Assembly: GCF_030535495.1 (NCBI RefSeq)
Contig: NZ_JAUNRW010000003.1
Span: 1-59,762 of the forward strand
Origin: Corynebacterium sp.
GTDB lineage: Bacteria; Actinomycetota; Actinomycetes; Mycobacteriales; Mycobacteriaceae
Direction of reading: 5' to 3'
Length of the DNA: 59,762 bases
Shown here one piece after another: positions 42,303 through 49,789 of the stretch. The stretch's first letter is position 1, and each line of letters starts with the position of its first letter. A program made the position numbers and the translations under genes. The notes below the pieces were generated by a model. That model searched no databases and was not told where the DNA came from. It saw nothing but the letters and a program-made list of their open reading frames with translations.

Positions 42303-42649
42303 TGGTCGACATCAGCGACGAGGCCTTCGACGACCTGGTCAACGACGCCCTCGACCAGATCCCGGACGAGTTCGCCCGCCGGCTGGTCAATGTGGCCATC
42401 CAGGTCGCGGACTACAACGAGGAGCATCCCAGCTACCTGGGCCTCTACGTCGGGGTGGCACTTCCGGACCGCACCCACCACCACACCGGATACCTCCCCG
42501 ACGCGATCTTCATCTACAAGGAACCGCTCAAGCGTTACTCCCGCTCCCTGGAGGACCTGCGCGAGCAGGTGAAGGTGACCGTCTTCCACGAGGTCGGCCA
42601 CTACTTCGGCCTCGAGGAGGAGGATCTCGAGCGTCTGGGGTGGGGTTAG
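42302..42649 (+). CDS. Zincin-like metallopeptidase-fold protein
   Basis: 115 aa with the zinc motif HEVGH (96-100) followed by Glu residues (GLEEEDLERLGWG), as in the possible Zn-dependent protease family (DUF1025-like). Small size and the short helix before HEVGH fit. Translationally coupled to the septum-formation-domain gene. No substrate known. Its stop overlaps the stop of the convergent histidine phosphatase gene by 4 nt. Confidence 0.85.
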   Translation: MVDISDEAFDDLVNDALDQIPDEFARRLVNVAIQVADYNEEHPSYLGLYVGVALPDRTHHHTGYLPDAIFIYKEPLKRYSRSLEDLREQVKVTVFHEVGHYFGLEEEDLERLGWG

Positions 42650-43332
42650 ATCTGGTGGTCCAGGTCCGCCCAGCGCACCAGCTTCCACTCCCCGAAGGGC
42701 CGGTCCCCGGGTTCCAGCACGATGAACCGGCAGTTGCCCAGGTATCCCGCGAAGGCGAAATCGGGATCGACGCTGGCCGCGTGGGCCGCCATGGTGCGGA
42801 TCGCCGCACCGTGGCTGACCACCAGGACATCCTGGTCCGCTCCATCCGCCAGGTGGGTGAGCACGAGGTTCTCCATGACGGGCCGGTAGCGGTCCATCAG
42901 TTCCAGGTAGGTCTCCCCGCCCGGGATGCGCGCCTCAGCGTCCGCGTCCAGCCAGCCGCGTAGGGCGGTGGCGTACGAGCGGTGGGAGTCCTCGTCGGAG
43001 AGCATCTCGTGGTCACCGGCGAAGATCTCGTGGAGGCCGACCTCGACGTCGATGGGTATCTCGCGTTCCCGCAGTCCAGCGGTCTGCTCGAAGGCGGTCA
43101 TGGCGAGCAGCGCGGTCTGCTGGGCGCGCAGCGCCACGGAGGAGACCACCGCGCCGAGGCGCCCGGGTGAACCACCGCCGGCCTGGCAGACATCGACGAG
43201 CTCGACACCGACGTTCCATGCCTGGTTGCGGCCGTTATCCGTCAGTTCCGCCCCCGGCGGGCGGGTGTCGAGCTTGCGGGCGACGTTGCTGTGGGTCTGG
43301 CCGTGGCGCAGCAGAATGAGGCGGCCGCTCAT
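42646..43332 (-). CDS. Histidine phosphatase family protein (phosphoglycerate mutase-like)
   Basis: 228 aa with RHG at Arg9-His10-Gly11 (LILLRHGQTHSN), further Arg near ALRAQQT and second His in VVSHGAAIRTMAA. 2H-phosphatase fold. Actual substrate is unknown; family members act on phosphoglycerate, sugar or small-molecule phosphates. The ATG overlaps the pheA stop (ATGA), so both genes are coupled; a link to aromatic amino-acid synthesis is not implied. Confidence 0.87.
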   Translation of the reverse strand: MSGRLILLRHGQTHSNVARKLDTRPPGAELTDNGRNQAWNVGVELVDVCQAGGGSPGRLGAVVSSVALRAQQTALLAMTAFEQTAGLREREIPIDVEVGLHEIFAGDHEMLSDEDSHRSYATALRGWLDADAEARIPGGETYLELMDRYRPVMENLVLTHLADGADQDVLVVSHGAAIRTMAAHAASVDPDFAFAGYLGNCRFIVLEPGDRPFGEWKLVRWADLDHQI

Positions 43333-44264
43333 GCCTTCCCCTCCCGGGCGTCGCGGACCCAGTCGGTGGCCCGGTCCAGGCGGGCCAGATCAGTGGCCGG
43401 TGTGCCCTCCCCGCGCCCCGGGGCGGGCCAGGACCCGAGGTAGGTGATGTCCTCGGCGCGCAGCCACAGGGCGCGCAGGGCCTCGGCGACGGGGGCGTCA
43501 TCAATGTGCCCGACCAGGTCGACATAGAAGTGGTAGGTGCCGAAGGTCCGGCGGGTGGGGCGCGACTCGATACGGCTCATGTCGACCCCGCGCAGGGAGA
43601 ACTCCGTGAGCGCCCCCACGAGGGTGCCCGGCTCATTCGGCAGGGTGAACACGACGGTGGTCTGGTCGGTACCGGTGCGCGGCGTCGGCACACCCCGCGG
43701 TCCGACGACGACGAAGCGCGTGCGGGCACCGGCCACGTCGGCCACGTCGCGGGCCACCACGTCGAGGCCGAAGAGGACCGCGGCGCGGTCCGGGGCCGCA
43801 GCGGCATCCGCCCGCCCCTCGGCGACGGCTTCCGCGGCCGCCGCATTGGAGGAGGCGGGCACGAACCGGGCTCCCGGAATGTGCGCCGCCAGCCACTGCC
43901 GCACCTGCTGATGCGCGACCGGGTGGGTGGCGAACGTCTGCACGTCCGCCAGGTCCGTCCCGGGGCGCAGCATGATGGAGAACGCGATCTCGATCTCCAG
44001 CTCGTGGTAGATCTGCACGCCCCCGGCCTCCACGAGAGCATCGAACGTCGAGGTCACGGCCCCGTCGACGGAGTTCTCGATGGCCACGCACGCGAAATCG
44101 GCCCGCCCGGCGCGCACGGAGTCGAGCGCCTCGCGCGGTGAGCTCACCGGCAGCTGGGTCACCTCACCGGAACCGAACGCCCCCTGATCCTGGAAGCGGA
44201 TGAGCGCGGCCTCGGTGAACGTGCCCGCGGGGCCGAGGTAGGCGACGGTGGTGGTCTCATTCAT
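43329..44264 (-). CDS. pheA: Prephenate dehydratase
   Basis: 311 aa from ATG 44264. Converts prephenate to phenylpyruvate in phenylalanine synthesis. Periplasmic-binding-like catalytic domain (YLGPAGTFTEAA about 8-19, ENSVDGAVTSTFD, RTRFVVVG) followed by the ACT regulatory domain (NEPGTLVGALTEFSLRGVDMSRIESRPTR); ESRP contacts phenylalanine, implying feedback inhibition. The start is leaderless: TAGGCT 7 nt upstream, no ribosome binding site. Divergent from the amidase gene with only 34 nt between start codons. Confidence 0.95.
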   Translation of the reverse strand: MNETTTVAYLGPAGTFTEAALIRFQDQGAFGSGEVTQLPVSSPREALDSVRAGRADFACVAIENSVDGAVTSTFDALVEAGGVQIYHELEIEIAFSIMLRPGTDLADVQTFATHPVAHQQVRQWLAAHIPGARFVPASSNAAAAEAVAEGRADAAAAPDRAAVLFGLDVVARDVADVAGARTRFVVVGPRGVPTPRTGTDQTTVVFTLPNEPGTLVGALTEFSLRGVDMSRIESRPTRRTFGTYHFYVDLVGHIDDAPVAEALRALWLRAEDITYLGSWPAPGRGEGTPATDLARLDRATDWVRDAREGKA

Positions 44265-44298
44265 GTCTGCCAGCCTATCCAGTCGTATTCTGGTCCGC
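44265..44298. promoter_or_regulatory. 34-bp divergent leaderless promoter pair (pheA / amidase)
   Basis: TAGGCT (44277-44272, minus) lies 7 nt before the pheA ATG and TATTCT (44286-44291, plus) lies 7 nt before the amidase ATG. Each -35 region must lie within the other gene's first codons or -10. Confidence 0.55.
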
Positions 44299-45495
44299 AT
44301 GACCACGCCCGTGCCCGAGCTCGTCGCGCAGCTGCGCTCCGGTGAACGCCTGGCGGCTGACTCCGTCGAGCAACTGGCCGCGCGCGTGCAGCCCGGGGAC
44401 GGCTTCTCCCACCTCGCCCTCGAGCAGGCCCACGACCGGGCCCGGCTCCTCGACCGGCAGGCCGAGCGCGGCCGTCTCCACGGCCTGCTCATGCCCGTCA
44501 AGGATCTGATGGATGTCGCGGGCATGCCCACCACCTTCGGCTCCGCGCACCGCACCCGCCTGGCGGAGGCAACCGACACCCTGCCCGCCGCGCTCCTGGA
44601 CCAGGGGGCGATCATCCCCGGCAAGTCCCACACCGCCGAACTGGGGCTGATGATCTACACCGAACCCCCCGGCCTTGAGGCCCCCGACAATCCGCTCTGG
44701 CCGGGCCGCACCACCGCCGGTTCCTCCGGTGGCGCCGCGGCCCTCGTCGCCCGCGGGCTGGTCCCCGCCGCACACGCCTCCGACGGGGGCGGTTCCATCC
44801 GTGTCCCGGCCGCCGCCTGCGGCGTCGTCGGCTTCAAACCCTCCGCCCCGCGACTCGCCGCGCAGGGCTACCTCGCCCGCTCGCTTATCGACGCCGCCTT
44901 CCTCCTCACCATCACCCCCACCCCCGGCCGTCGCCGGATCGGGGTGCTCACCGAACCTCTCTTTGCTCAGGCGCCCGTCGAAGAGGCGCATCTGCGGGCG
45001 GTCCTCTCGGCAGCAGATGCACTGGCTGCGGCCGGGCACGAGGTCGTCGTCGTGCACCCCTACCCGGAGGCGCAGGTCACCTTCGCGTCCTTTCGCACCA
45101 TCTTCACCGCCAAGCTCGCGGGGCTGCCGGGGCCGGCGGAGGGGCTCGTCGCCTGGCTGCGGGCGCAGGGCCGCGCCGTCACCCGCGGCCAACTGGATCA
45201 GGCCAACCGGCATGCCGACGCCCTGCCGCGTCACCTCGCCGCACACTGGGACATCGATGCCCTGCTCACGCCGGTGACCACCACGGATCCCCCACCCATC
45301 GGGCATTTCGCCGCCATGGAACCGGAGGAGAACTTCCTCGCCCAGACCCGCTGGTCACCCTGGGGCTCACTGTTCAACATGACCGGCGCGGCTGCCGTCT
45401 CCGTGCCGTGGGAACGACCCCTCAGCGTGCACCTCGGCGCCATCCGGCTCAACGACGGCGAACTACTCGCCCTGGCCCGGGAGCTCCACCCGTGA
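44299..45495 (+). CDS. Amidase-signature family protein
   Basis: 398 aa from ATG 44299. The Ser-cisSer-Lys triad is visible: Lys68 (MPVKDLMD), Ser142-Ser143 (TTAGSSGGAAA) and nucleophile Ser166 (DGGGSIRVPA). Family hydrolyses amides such as acylamides or small amino-acid amides; no evidence it is GatA, which has different flanking genes and is larger. Start from TATTCT promoter without leader. Its TGA overlaps the next gene's GTG (GTGA). Confidence 0.88.
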   Translation: MTTPVPELVAQLRSGERLAADSVEQLAARVQPGDGFSHLALEQAHDRARLLDRQAERGRLHGLLMPVKDLMDVAGMPTTFGSAHRTRLAEATDTLPAALLDQGAIIPGKSHTAELGLMIYTEPPGLEAPDNPLWPGRTTAGSSGGAAALVARGLVPAAHASDGGGSIRVPAAACGVVGFKPSAPRLAAQGYLARSLIDAAFLLTITPTPGRRRIGVLTEPLFAQAPVEEAHLRAVLSAADALAAAGHEVVVVHPYPEAQVTFASFRTIFTAKLAGLPGPAEGLVAWLRAQGRAVTRGQLDQANRHADALPRHLAAHWDIDALLTPVTTTDPPPIGHFAAMEPEENFLAQTRWSPWGSLFNMTGAAAVSVPWERPLSVHLGAIRLNDGELLALARELHP

Positions 45496-46214
45496 GCCGC
45501 CAGCGCCTGTGGACCGAGATCCTCATTGTCCTCGCCGTCAGCTTCGGCATCTCCGGGGTGCGGGCGCTGCTGCGACTCACGGATGCGCTGCTCGACACCC
45601 GCCCCCTCAATGAGCAGCAGATCGCCCTCTACCGCTCCCTGTCGAATGCCCCGTGGATCGACCTCGGCCTGCAACTGGCCTCCGCCGGCACCCTGCTCGC
45701 CTACGGCGCCCTCGCCCTCTACCTCCTCGGCGGCAGCATCCCCCGGCTGCGCTGGTCCGATGTCGGCTGGGGCGCGGGCCTGGCCGCCGTCATCGGCCTT
45801 CCCGGCCTCGCCTTCTACGCCACCGCCCTGCACCTGGGGTGGACCCGGGAGATCATCCCCACCACGCTCACCCACCCCTTTACCGAAGTCCCCGTCCTGC
45901 TCACCTGGTCGTTCGCCAACGCCTTCGGCGAGGAGGTCGTGGTGGTCATGTACCTGCTCACCCGCCTGCGCCAACTCGGCTGGGCCTTACCCGCGGCCCT
46001 GGCCTTCTCCAGCGTGCTGCGCGGTTCCTACCACCTCTACCAGGGAGTATCGGCCGGTTTCGGCAACATCGCGATGGGCCTGCTCTACGGCTGGTTCTAC
46101 TGGAAGACCGGCCGCATCTGGCCGCTGGTCATCGCCCACTTCCTTATCGACGCCGTCGCCTTCGTCGGCTATGCCGCCCTCGGTGGGGATCTCTCGTGGC
46201 TGGGGATCGGGTAG
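45492..46214 (+). CDS. CPBP-family intramembrane metalloprotease-like protein
   Basis: 240 aa, about six to seven hydrophobic helices. CPBP/Rce1-like motifs: NAFGEEVVVVMYL (Glu-Glu pair near 138-139; the usual Arg in EExxxR is replaced), a His in SYHLYQG (about 178-184) and IAHFLIDAVAF (about 214-224). Family cleaves or processes membrane peptides and often gives bacteriocin self-protection; the role here is unknown. GTG start overlaps the amidase stop. Confidence 0.75.
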   Translation: MSRQRLWTEILIVLAVSFGISGVRALLRLTDALLDTRPLNEQQIALYRSLSNAPWIDLGLQLASAGTLLAYGALALYLLGGSIPRLRWSDVGWGAGLAAVIGLPGLAFYATALHLGWTREIIPTTLTHPFTEVPVLLTWSFANAFGEEVVVVMYLLTRLRQLGWALPAALAFSSVLRGSYHLYQGVSAGFGNIAMGLLYGWFYWKTGRIWPLVIAHFLIDAVAFVGYAALGGDLSWLGIG

Positions 46215-46217
46215 GCG

Positions 46218-46871
46218 ATGAGTATCAACGAGGTCATCTATTCCGCGGGCAAGGTCTTCGACAACCTCCGGACGGGACGCCTCGACACCGACTCCTTCCT
46301 GCGCCACGGTGATACCTCGGGAATTGCGTCCCGAGCAGACCTGGAACTTCTCCGCGATCTCCAGTCCGCGGCCGGAGTGGCAATGAGCGCCCGCCAAGCC
46401 GAGGAGACCCCGAGTGCACACCTGGCGGTTCGGATAAACGGCAGCATGACCCGCTCCGCTGCGCTTCGACCCGGCGTCCTGCGAACCGCTGAGCAGAACA
46501 TCGGTGTAGCCACACCTTATGGTCGCCACAGCCCCCCGGCGTTGACCCTGGAAGAGTTACAGGCCCTCATCGAGGGGACGCAGGGCTTGCCTGATGTTCC
46601 GCAGCGAGCTGCACACCTGTTCGTGGCGGTGGCCGCAGCCCAGCCATTCGAGGACGGCAACAAGAGAACCGCACTCCTCCTGGCCAACACCCTGCTGCCT
46701 GGGCGGACGATCCTCGCCGCGCCCTATTCGGAGGACGACGCCACCGTCTCCTCCCGATTCCACGATCTGCTGTCCCAGGCCTACATGTTCGGAGAAACAG
46801 GTCCGGCTGCGGAGTACCTGGTGCACCACGGCCTGCAGGAGCGTCCCGACACGGACTCCGGCGGGGACTAG
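46218..46871 (+). CDS. Fic-family protein with altered catalytic motif
   Basis: 217 aa. The Fic motif normally HPFxDGNxRxxR appears as QPFEDGNKRTAL (142-153): His142 is Gln and the distal Arg is Leu; Gly147, Asn148 and Arg150 remain. Helices before and after fit Fic/Doc. The His acts as general base in AMP transfer, so activity may be lost or changed. No antitoxin is encoded next to it. It starts 3 nt after the CPBP stop, in the same unit. Confidence 0.72.
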   Translation: MSINEVIYSAGKVFDNLRTGRLDTDSFLRHGDTSGIASRADLELLRDLQSAAGVAMSARQAEETPSAHLAVRINGSMTRSAALRPGVLRTAEQNIGVATPYGRHSPPALTLEELQALIEGTQGLPDVPQRAAHLFVAVAAAQPFEDGNKRTALLLANTLLPGRTILAAPYSEDDATVSSRFHDLLSQAYMFGETGPAAEYLVHHGLQERPDTDSGGD

Positions 46872-46874
46872 TCT
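46869..46874 (+). promoter_or_regulatory. -10 hexamer TAGTCT of lcpB, formed from the Fic stop codon
   Basis: The Fic TAG stop (46869-46871) begins TAGTCT, which ends exactly 7 nt before the ATG at 46882. Confidence 0.5.
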
Positions 46875-46881
46875 TATCCCC

Positions 46882-48072
46882 ATGCATGAACGTGACCCAC
46901 GGCGGCATTCCTCCGATCCCCGCGACTCCGCTGATTTCGTCATGGGTCGCGACGGTAAGCCGCTCGTCGACCGTTATGGTCGGCCCGTTCGACGGCGTGC
47001 CGCCCGACCTCCCCAGCGTCCCCCTCGCAGGGAACCGCAACGACCGCCGCGTCGAGAAGCACCGCCCCCGCAGTACCTGCCGCCTCGTCGGGAGGAACCG
47101 CAGTACCGCCCTGCTCCTCCCCGCCGGGAGGAACCGCAATACCGGCAGCAGGCACCTCGGCGGCGTCGGAAAGCATCGTTTCGCCCGCTGCGGACCCTCG
47201 GCGCGCTGGTGGCCATCGTGGTGGTGCTCTCGGTGGCGATGATGCTGTGGGCCGATGCCCAGCTCAACCGCGTCGATGCCCTGCCGGAGCAGCGGGTCGC
47301 CAACACCGCGGGCACCAACTGGCTGCTCGTGGGCTCGGATTCCCGCGCCGGCCTGGACCAGGAGGACATCGACCGCCTGGGCACGGGCGGCGATATCGGA
47401 GTCGGGCGCACCGACACCATCATGCTGCTGCACATCCCCACCGTCGGCGAAGCGCGCCTGGTCTCGCTGCCACGCGATTCCTACGTGACCATCCCCGGTT
47501 ACGGTGACGACAAGATCAACGCCTCCTTCACCTACGGCGGCCCGCAGCTGCTCACCGCCACCGTGGAGAGCGCCACCGGGCTGCGCATCGATCACTACGC
47601 GGAGATCGGTATGGGTGGACTGGCGAATGTCGTCGACGCCATCGGCGGCGTCGAACTGTGCCCCGAGTTCCCCATCAATGACCCCCTCGCCAACCTGGAC
47701 ATTCAGGCCGGCTGCCAGACAATGGACGGGCCCACCTCCCTCGGATACGTGCGCACCCGCGCCACCCCGATGGGAGACCTCGACCGTGTTGACCGGCAGC
47801 GGGAGTTCTTCGCCGCGCTCATGGACGAGGCCACCGCTCCCAACACCCTGCTCAACCCACTGGAGTTCTTCCCCCTGGTGACCAACACCGCCAACTCCTT
47901 CACTGTCGGGCGCGGCGACCACGTGTGGAACCTCGCCCGCGTGGGCCTGGCCATGCGCGGCGGGGTGCAGACCGAGACCGTGCCCGTCGGTGGCTTCGCC
48001 GACTACGCGGTGGGCAACGTCGTGCTGTGGGACCCCGCCGGCGCGCAGGCGCTGTGGGACTCCATGCGCTAG
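46882..48072 (+). CDS. lcpB: LytR-CpsA-Psr family wall-polymer ligase
   Basis: 396 aa from ATG 46882. Cytoplasmic Pro/Arg-rich N-terminus with tandem units RRE(P/E)PQYRP (about 42-95), one TM (about 104-123), then the LCP domain from about 145: VGSDSRAG, GRTDTIMLLHIP, LPRDSYVTIPGYGDDKINASFTYGG, GLRIDHYAEI, VRTRATPMGDLDRVDRQREF. LCP enzymes transfer lipid-linked arabinogalactan to peptidoglycan. Symbol from family plus position relative to pheA and ldh; whether it is the main ligase or the accessory one cannot be told. Leaderless start (TAGTCT). Followed by the terminator at 48083-48108. Confidence 0.88.
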   Translation: MHERDPRRHSSDPRDSADFVMGRDGKPLVDRYGRPVRRRAARPPQRPPRREPQRPPRREAPPPQYLPPRREEPQYRPAPPRREEPQYRQQAPRRRRKASFRPLRTLGALVAIVVVLSVAMMLWADAQLNRVDALPEQRVANTAGTNWLLVGSDSRAGLDQEDIDRLGTGGDIGVGRTDTIMLLHIPTVGEARLVSLPRDSYVTIPGYGDDKINASFTYGGPQLLTATVESATGLRIDHYAEIGMGGLANVVDAIGGVELCPEFPINDPLANLDIQAGCQTMDGPTSLGYVRTRATPMGDLDRVDRQREFFAALMDEATAPNTLLNPLEFFPLVTNTANSFTVGRGDHVWNLARVGLAMRGGVQTETVPVGGFADYAVGNVVLWDPAGAQALWDSMR

Positions 48073-48082
48073 GAAAAGCGAG

Positions 48083-48108
48083 AAAGAGTGCGCGGCTGCG
48101 CACTCTTT
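48083..48108. terminator. Bidirectional terminator between lcpB and the DUF5926 gene
   Basis: AAAGAGTGCGC (48083-48093) pairs with GCGCACTCTTT (48098-48108); the plus strand continues TTTTCC, and the minus strand continues into TTTCTCGCTTTTCC, so it serves both convergent genes. Confidence 0.85.
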
Positions 48109-48131
48109 TCCGCTTCTGACCTGCTTCGATA

Positions 48132-49046
48132 CTAGCGAATGGTCACCTGGCGGGACTTGATGTTCTGCAGCTGCTTGCGCTCGTCGGCGCTCAGCTGGGC
48201 GTCATTGGACACCTCGGTGGCGACAGCCTCGGCGACACGATCCAGCTCCGCGCCGTAGGAGTCATGGGACACACCCGGGTCGAGGTCGAAGACCGGGACG
48301 ATGATGCCGTGCGTGCGGAAGACACCGGCGAACTTCGTGCCCTCGCCGAGGTGGAGCTCACCGCGGGCGGCGACACGCGCCAGGGCGTTGAGCAGACCGT
48401 CCTCGTTGTCGTCGGGGCGGACCCACCGGATGTGTGCCTTGCCACCACCGGGGTTGACCCACCACACGGCGCCGGGGATGTCGGTGTCCACGCGGTGCGA
48501 CTCCACGACGGAGTCATTGGCCTGCTGCAGGGCCTGGGCCGTGACCGGATCGAGCTGGGTGTCCTCCGGCATCCACCAGTTGAAGTCCTGGTACTCGGTG
48601 ATCTCCAGTTCGGCGTCGGCGGCGATGAGGTCCGTCAGCGCGGGCTGGGATCCGTCGGCCACGCCCTGCTCGAGGGTGGCGCCGGAGGCCGCGTCGCGGA
48701 CCCAGGTGAGGGCATAGGCCAGGTCGCGGCCCGGGTTCTGGGAGGGGATGCGGGTCTGCAATGCGACGAAAGCCGTGGTGCCGTCCTCCCGGACCAGCGC
48801 CGCAGCACCCCCGGGCAGGACCGTCGCGATGTAGACGTCGCGATCGGTACCGGCGACCGCGACCTTCGCGACCGCCGCGGGGACGAACTCCTGCAGGGCG
48901 ATGAGATCCGCTTCCGCGTCGAGGCCGCCGTAGGGGCGGGCGTCCTTTTCCAGGGCGGCGCGCTCGGCGGCGCGGGCGGCGAGCTTGGCCTGACGGCGGC
49001 TCATGCCCTCGGGCAGGTTCTCGTTCTTCTTGTTCTTCTTGGCCAT
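48132..49046 (-). CDS. DUF5926 family protein
   Basis: 304 aa beginning MAKKNKKNENLPEGMSRRQA, a strongly basic N-terminus followed by an Ala/Arg helix, then a mixed fold with PSQNPGRDLAYAL, DFNWWMPED and WWVNPGGGKAHIRWVRPDDNEDGLL. This matches the uncharacterised actinobacterial DUF5926 group. The basic tail could bind nucleic acid or ribosomes, but no motif shows this. TATCTT lies 6 nt before the ATG without a ribosome binding site, so it may be leaderless. Confidence 0.78.
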   Translation of the reverse strand: MAKKNKKNENLPEGMSRRQAKLAARAAERAALEKDARPYGGLDAEADLIALQEFVPAAVAKVAVAGTDRDVYIATVLPGGAAALVREDGTTAFVALQTRIPSQNPGRDLAYALTWVRDAASGATLEQGVADGSQPALTDLIAADAELEITEYQDFNWWMPEDTQLDPVTAQALQQANDSVVESHRVDTDIPGAVWWVNPGGGKAHIRWVRPDDNEDGLLNALARVAARGELHLGEGTKFAGVFRTHGIIVPVFDLDPGVSHDSYGAELDRVAEAVATEVSNDAQLSADERKQLQNIKSRQVTIR

Positions 49047-49052
49047 GGCTCA

Positions 49053-49058
49053 AAGATA
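49053..49058 (-). promoter_or_regulatory. -10 hexamer TATCTT of leaderless DUF5926
   Basis: Minus strand TATCTT, 6 nt before the ATG at 49046; lies in the 29-nt gap after the glycerophosphodiesterase gene. Confidence 0.4.
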
Positions 49059-49075
49059 CCCGGAGCCACGATTCC

Positions 49076-49789
49076 TCAGCCGCCGAGTACCTCCAGCGCC
49101 AGCGACACCTCGTCCGTGGCCATGAGGTCGACGCCGTTGTCGCGCGCCCAGAGCATGTCCTCGGGCTCATTGACGGTCCACATGTAGGTCGGCAGTCCCA
49201 TCTTCCCGATGAGGTCCGGTCGCCCCTTGGCCCGGCCCAGCGAGAGACCCAGTCCGGTCGGCTTACCGGGGTGCACGTCGAGGGGGTTGGCCCAGCGCTC
49301 GTACTTCCGGCGCAGGTGGAAGCGGTCCACCTGCGGGGCGAGCCGCTTCATGCGCACGACCGCTGCCGCGGAGAAGGTGATCACGTGGATGCGCGGGTCG
49401 TCGAGCATCCCGGCGTGCTGCAGCACGCGGACCACCTGCTCCTCCACCATCGGTCCGTAGCGGGACGGGTGCTTGGTCTCGATGTAGAGGTGCTTGTCGG
49501 TCGGCCTGACCATCTCCAGCAGCTCGGGCAGCGTGAGCACGGACTGCGGGTGGTCCTCGGTGCCGTAGTTGTACTTCAGCAGGTCATCGAGGGTCATGCG
49601 CGAGACGCGCCCCCGGCCGTCGGCCACGCGGTTGATGAGGGGATCATGGATCGCCACCACTTCGCCGCCGCGACAGAGCCGCACATCGCATTCGACTCCG
49701 TGGATGGGCATCCCCAGGGCGCGCTCGAAGGCGACCTCGGTCAGTTCGGGGTATTTCGCGGAGTAACCGCGGTGCGCAATGATCTCCAT
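49076..49789 (-). CDS. Glycerophosphodiester phosphodiesterase
   Basis: 237 aa TIM-barrel hydrolase cleaving glycerophosphodiesters to sn-glycerol 3-phosphate and an alcohol. Active-site motif IIAHRGYSAKYPE (His6-Arg7) and metal site ECDVRLCRGGEVVAIHD; terminal TYMWTVNEPEDML is conserved. No signal peptide, so cytosolic. Its ATG directly follows the pyk2 TAA (TAAATG), so it is translated with pyk2. A possible partner of glpK in this window in using glycerol lipids, though distant. Confidence 0.9.
   Translation of the reverse strand: MEIIAHRGYSAKYPELTEVAFERALGMPIHGVECDVRLCRGGEVVAIHDPLINRVADGRGRVSRMTLDDLLKYNYGTEDHPQSVLTLPELLEMVRPTDKHLYIETKHPSRYGPMVEEQVVRVLQHAGMLDDPRIHVITFSAAAVVRMKRLAPQVDRFHLRRKYERWANPLDVHPGKPTGLGLSLGRAKGRPDLIGKMGLPTYMWTVNEPEDMLWARDNGVDLMATDEVSLALEVLGG

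Noticed and set aside
46218..46871. Fic/Doc toxin-antitoxin module
   Set aside because: No short antitoxin frame with a ribosome binding site is next to the gene and the catalytic His is missing.
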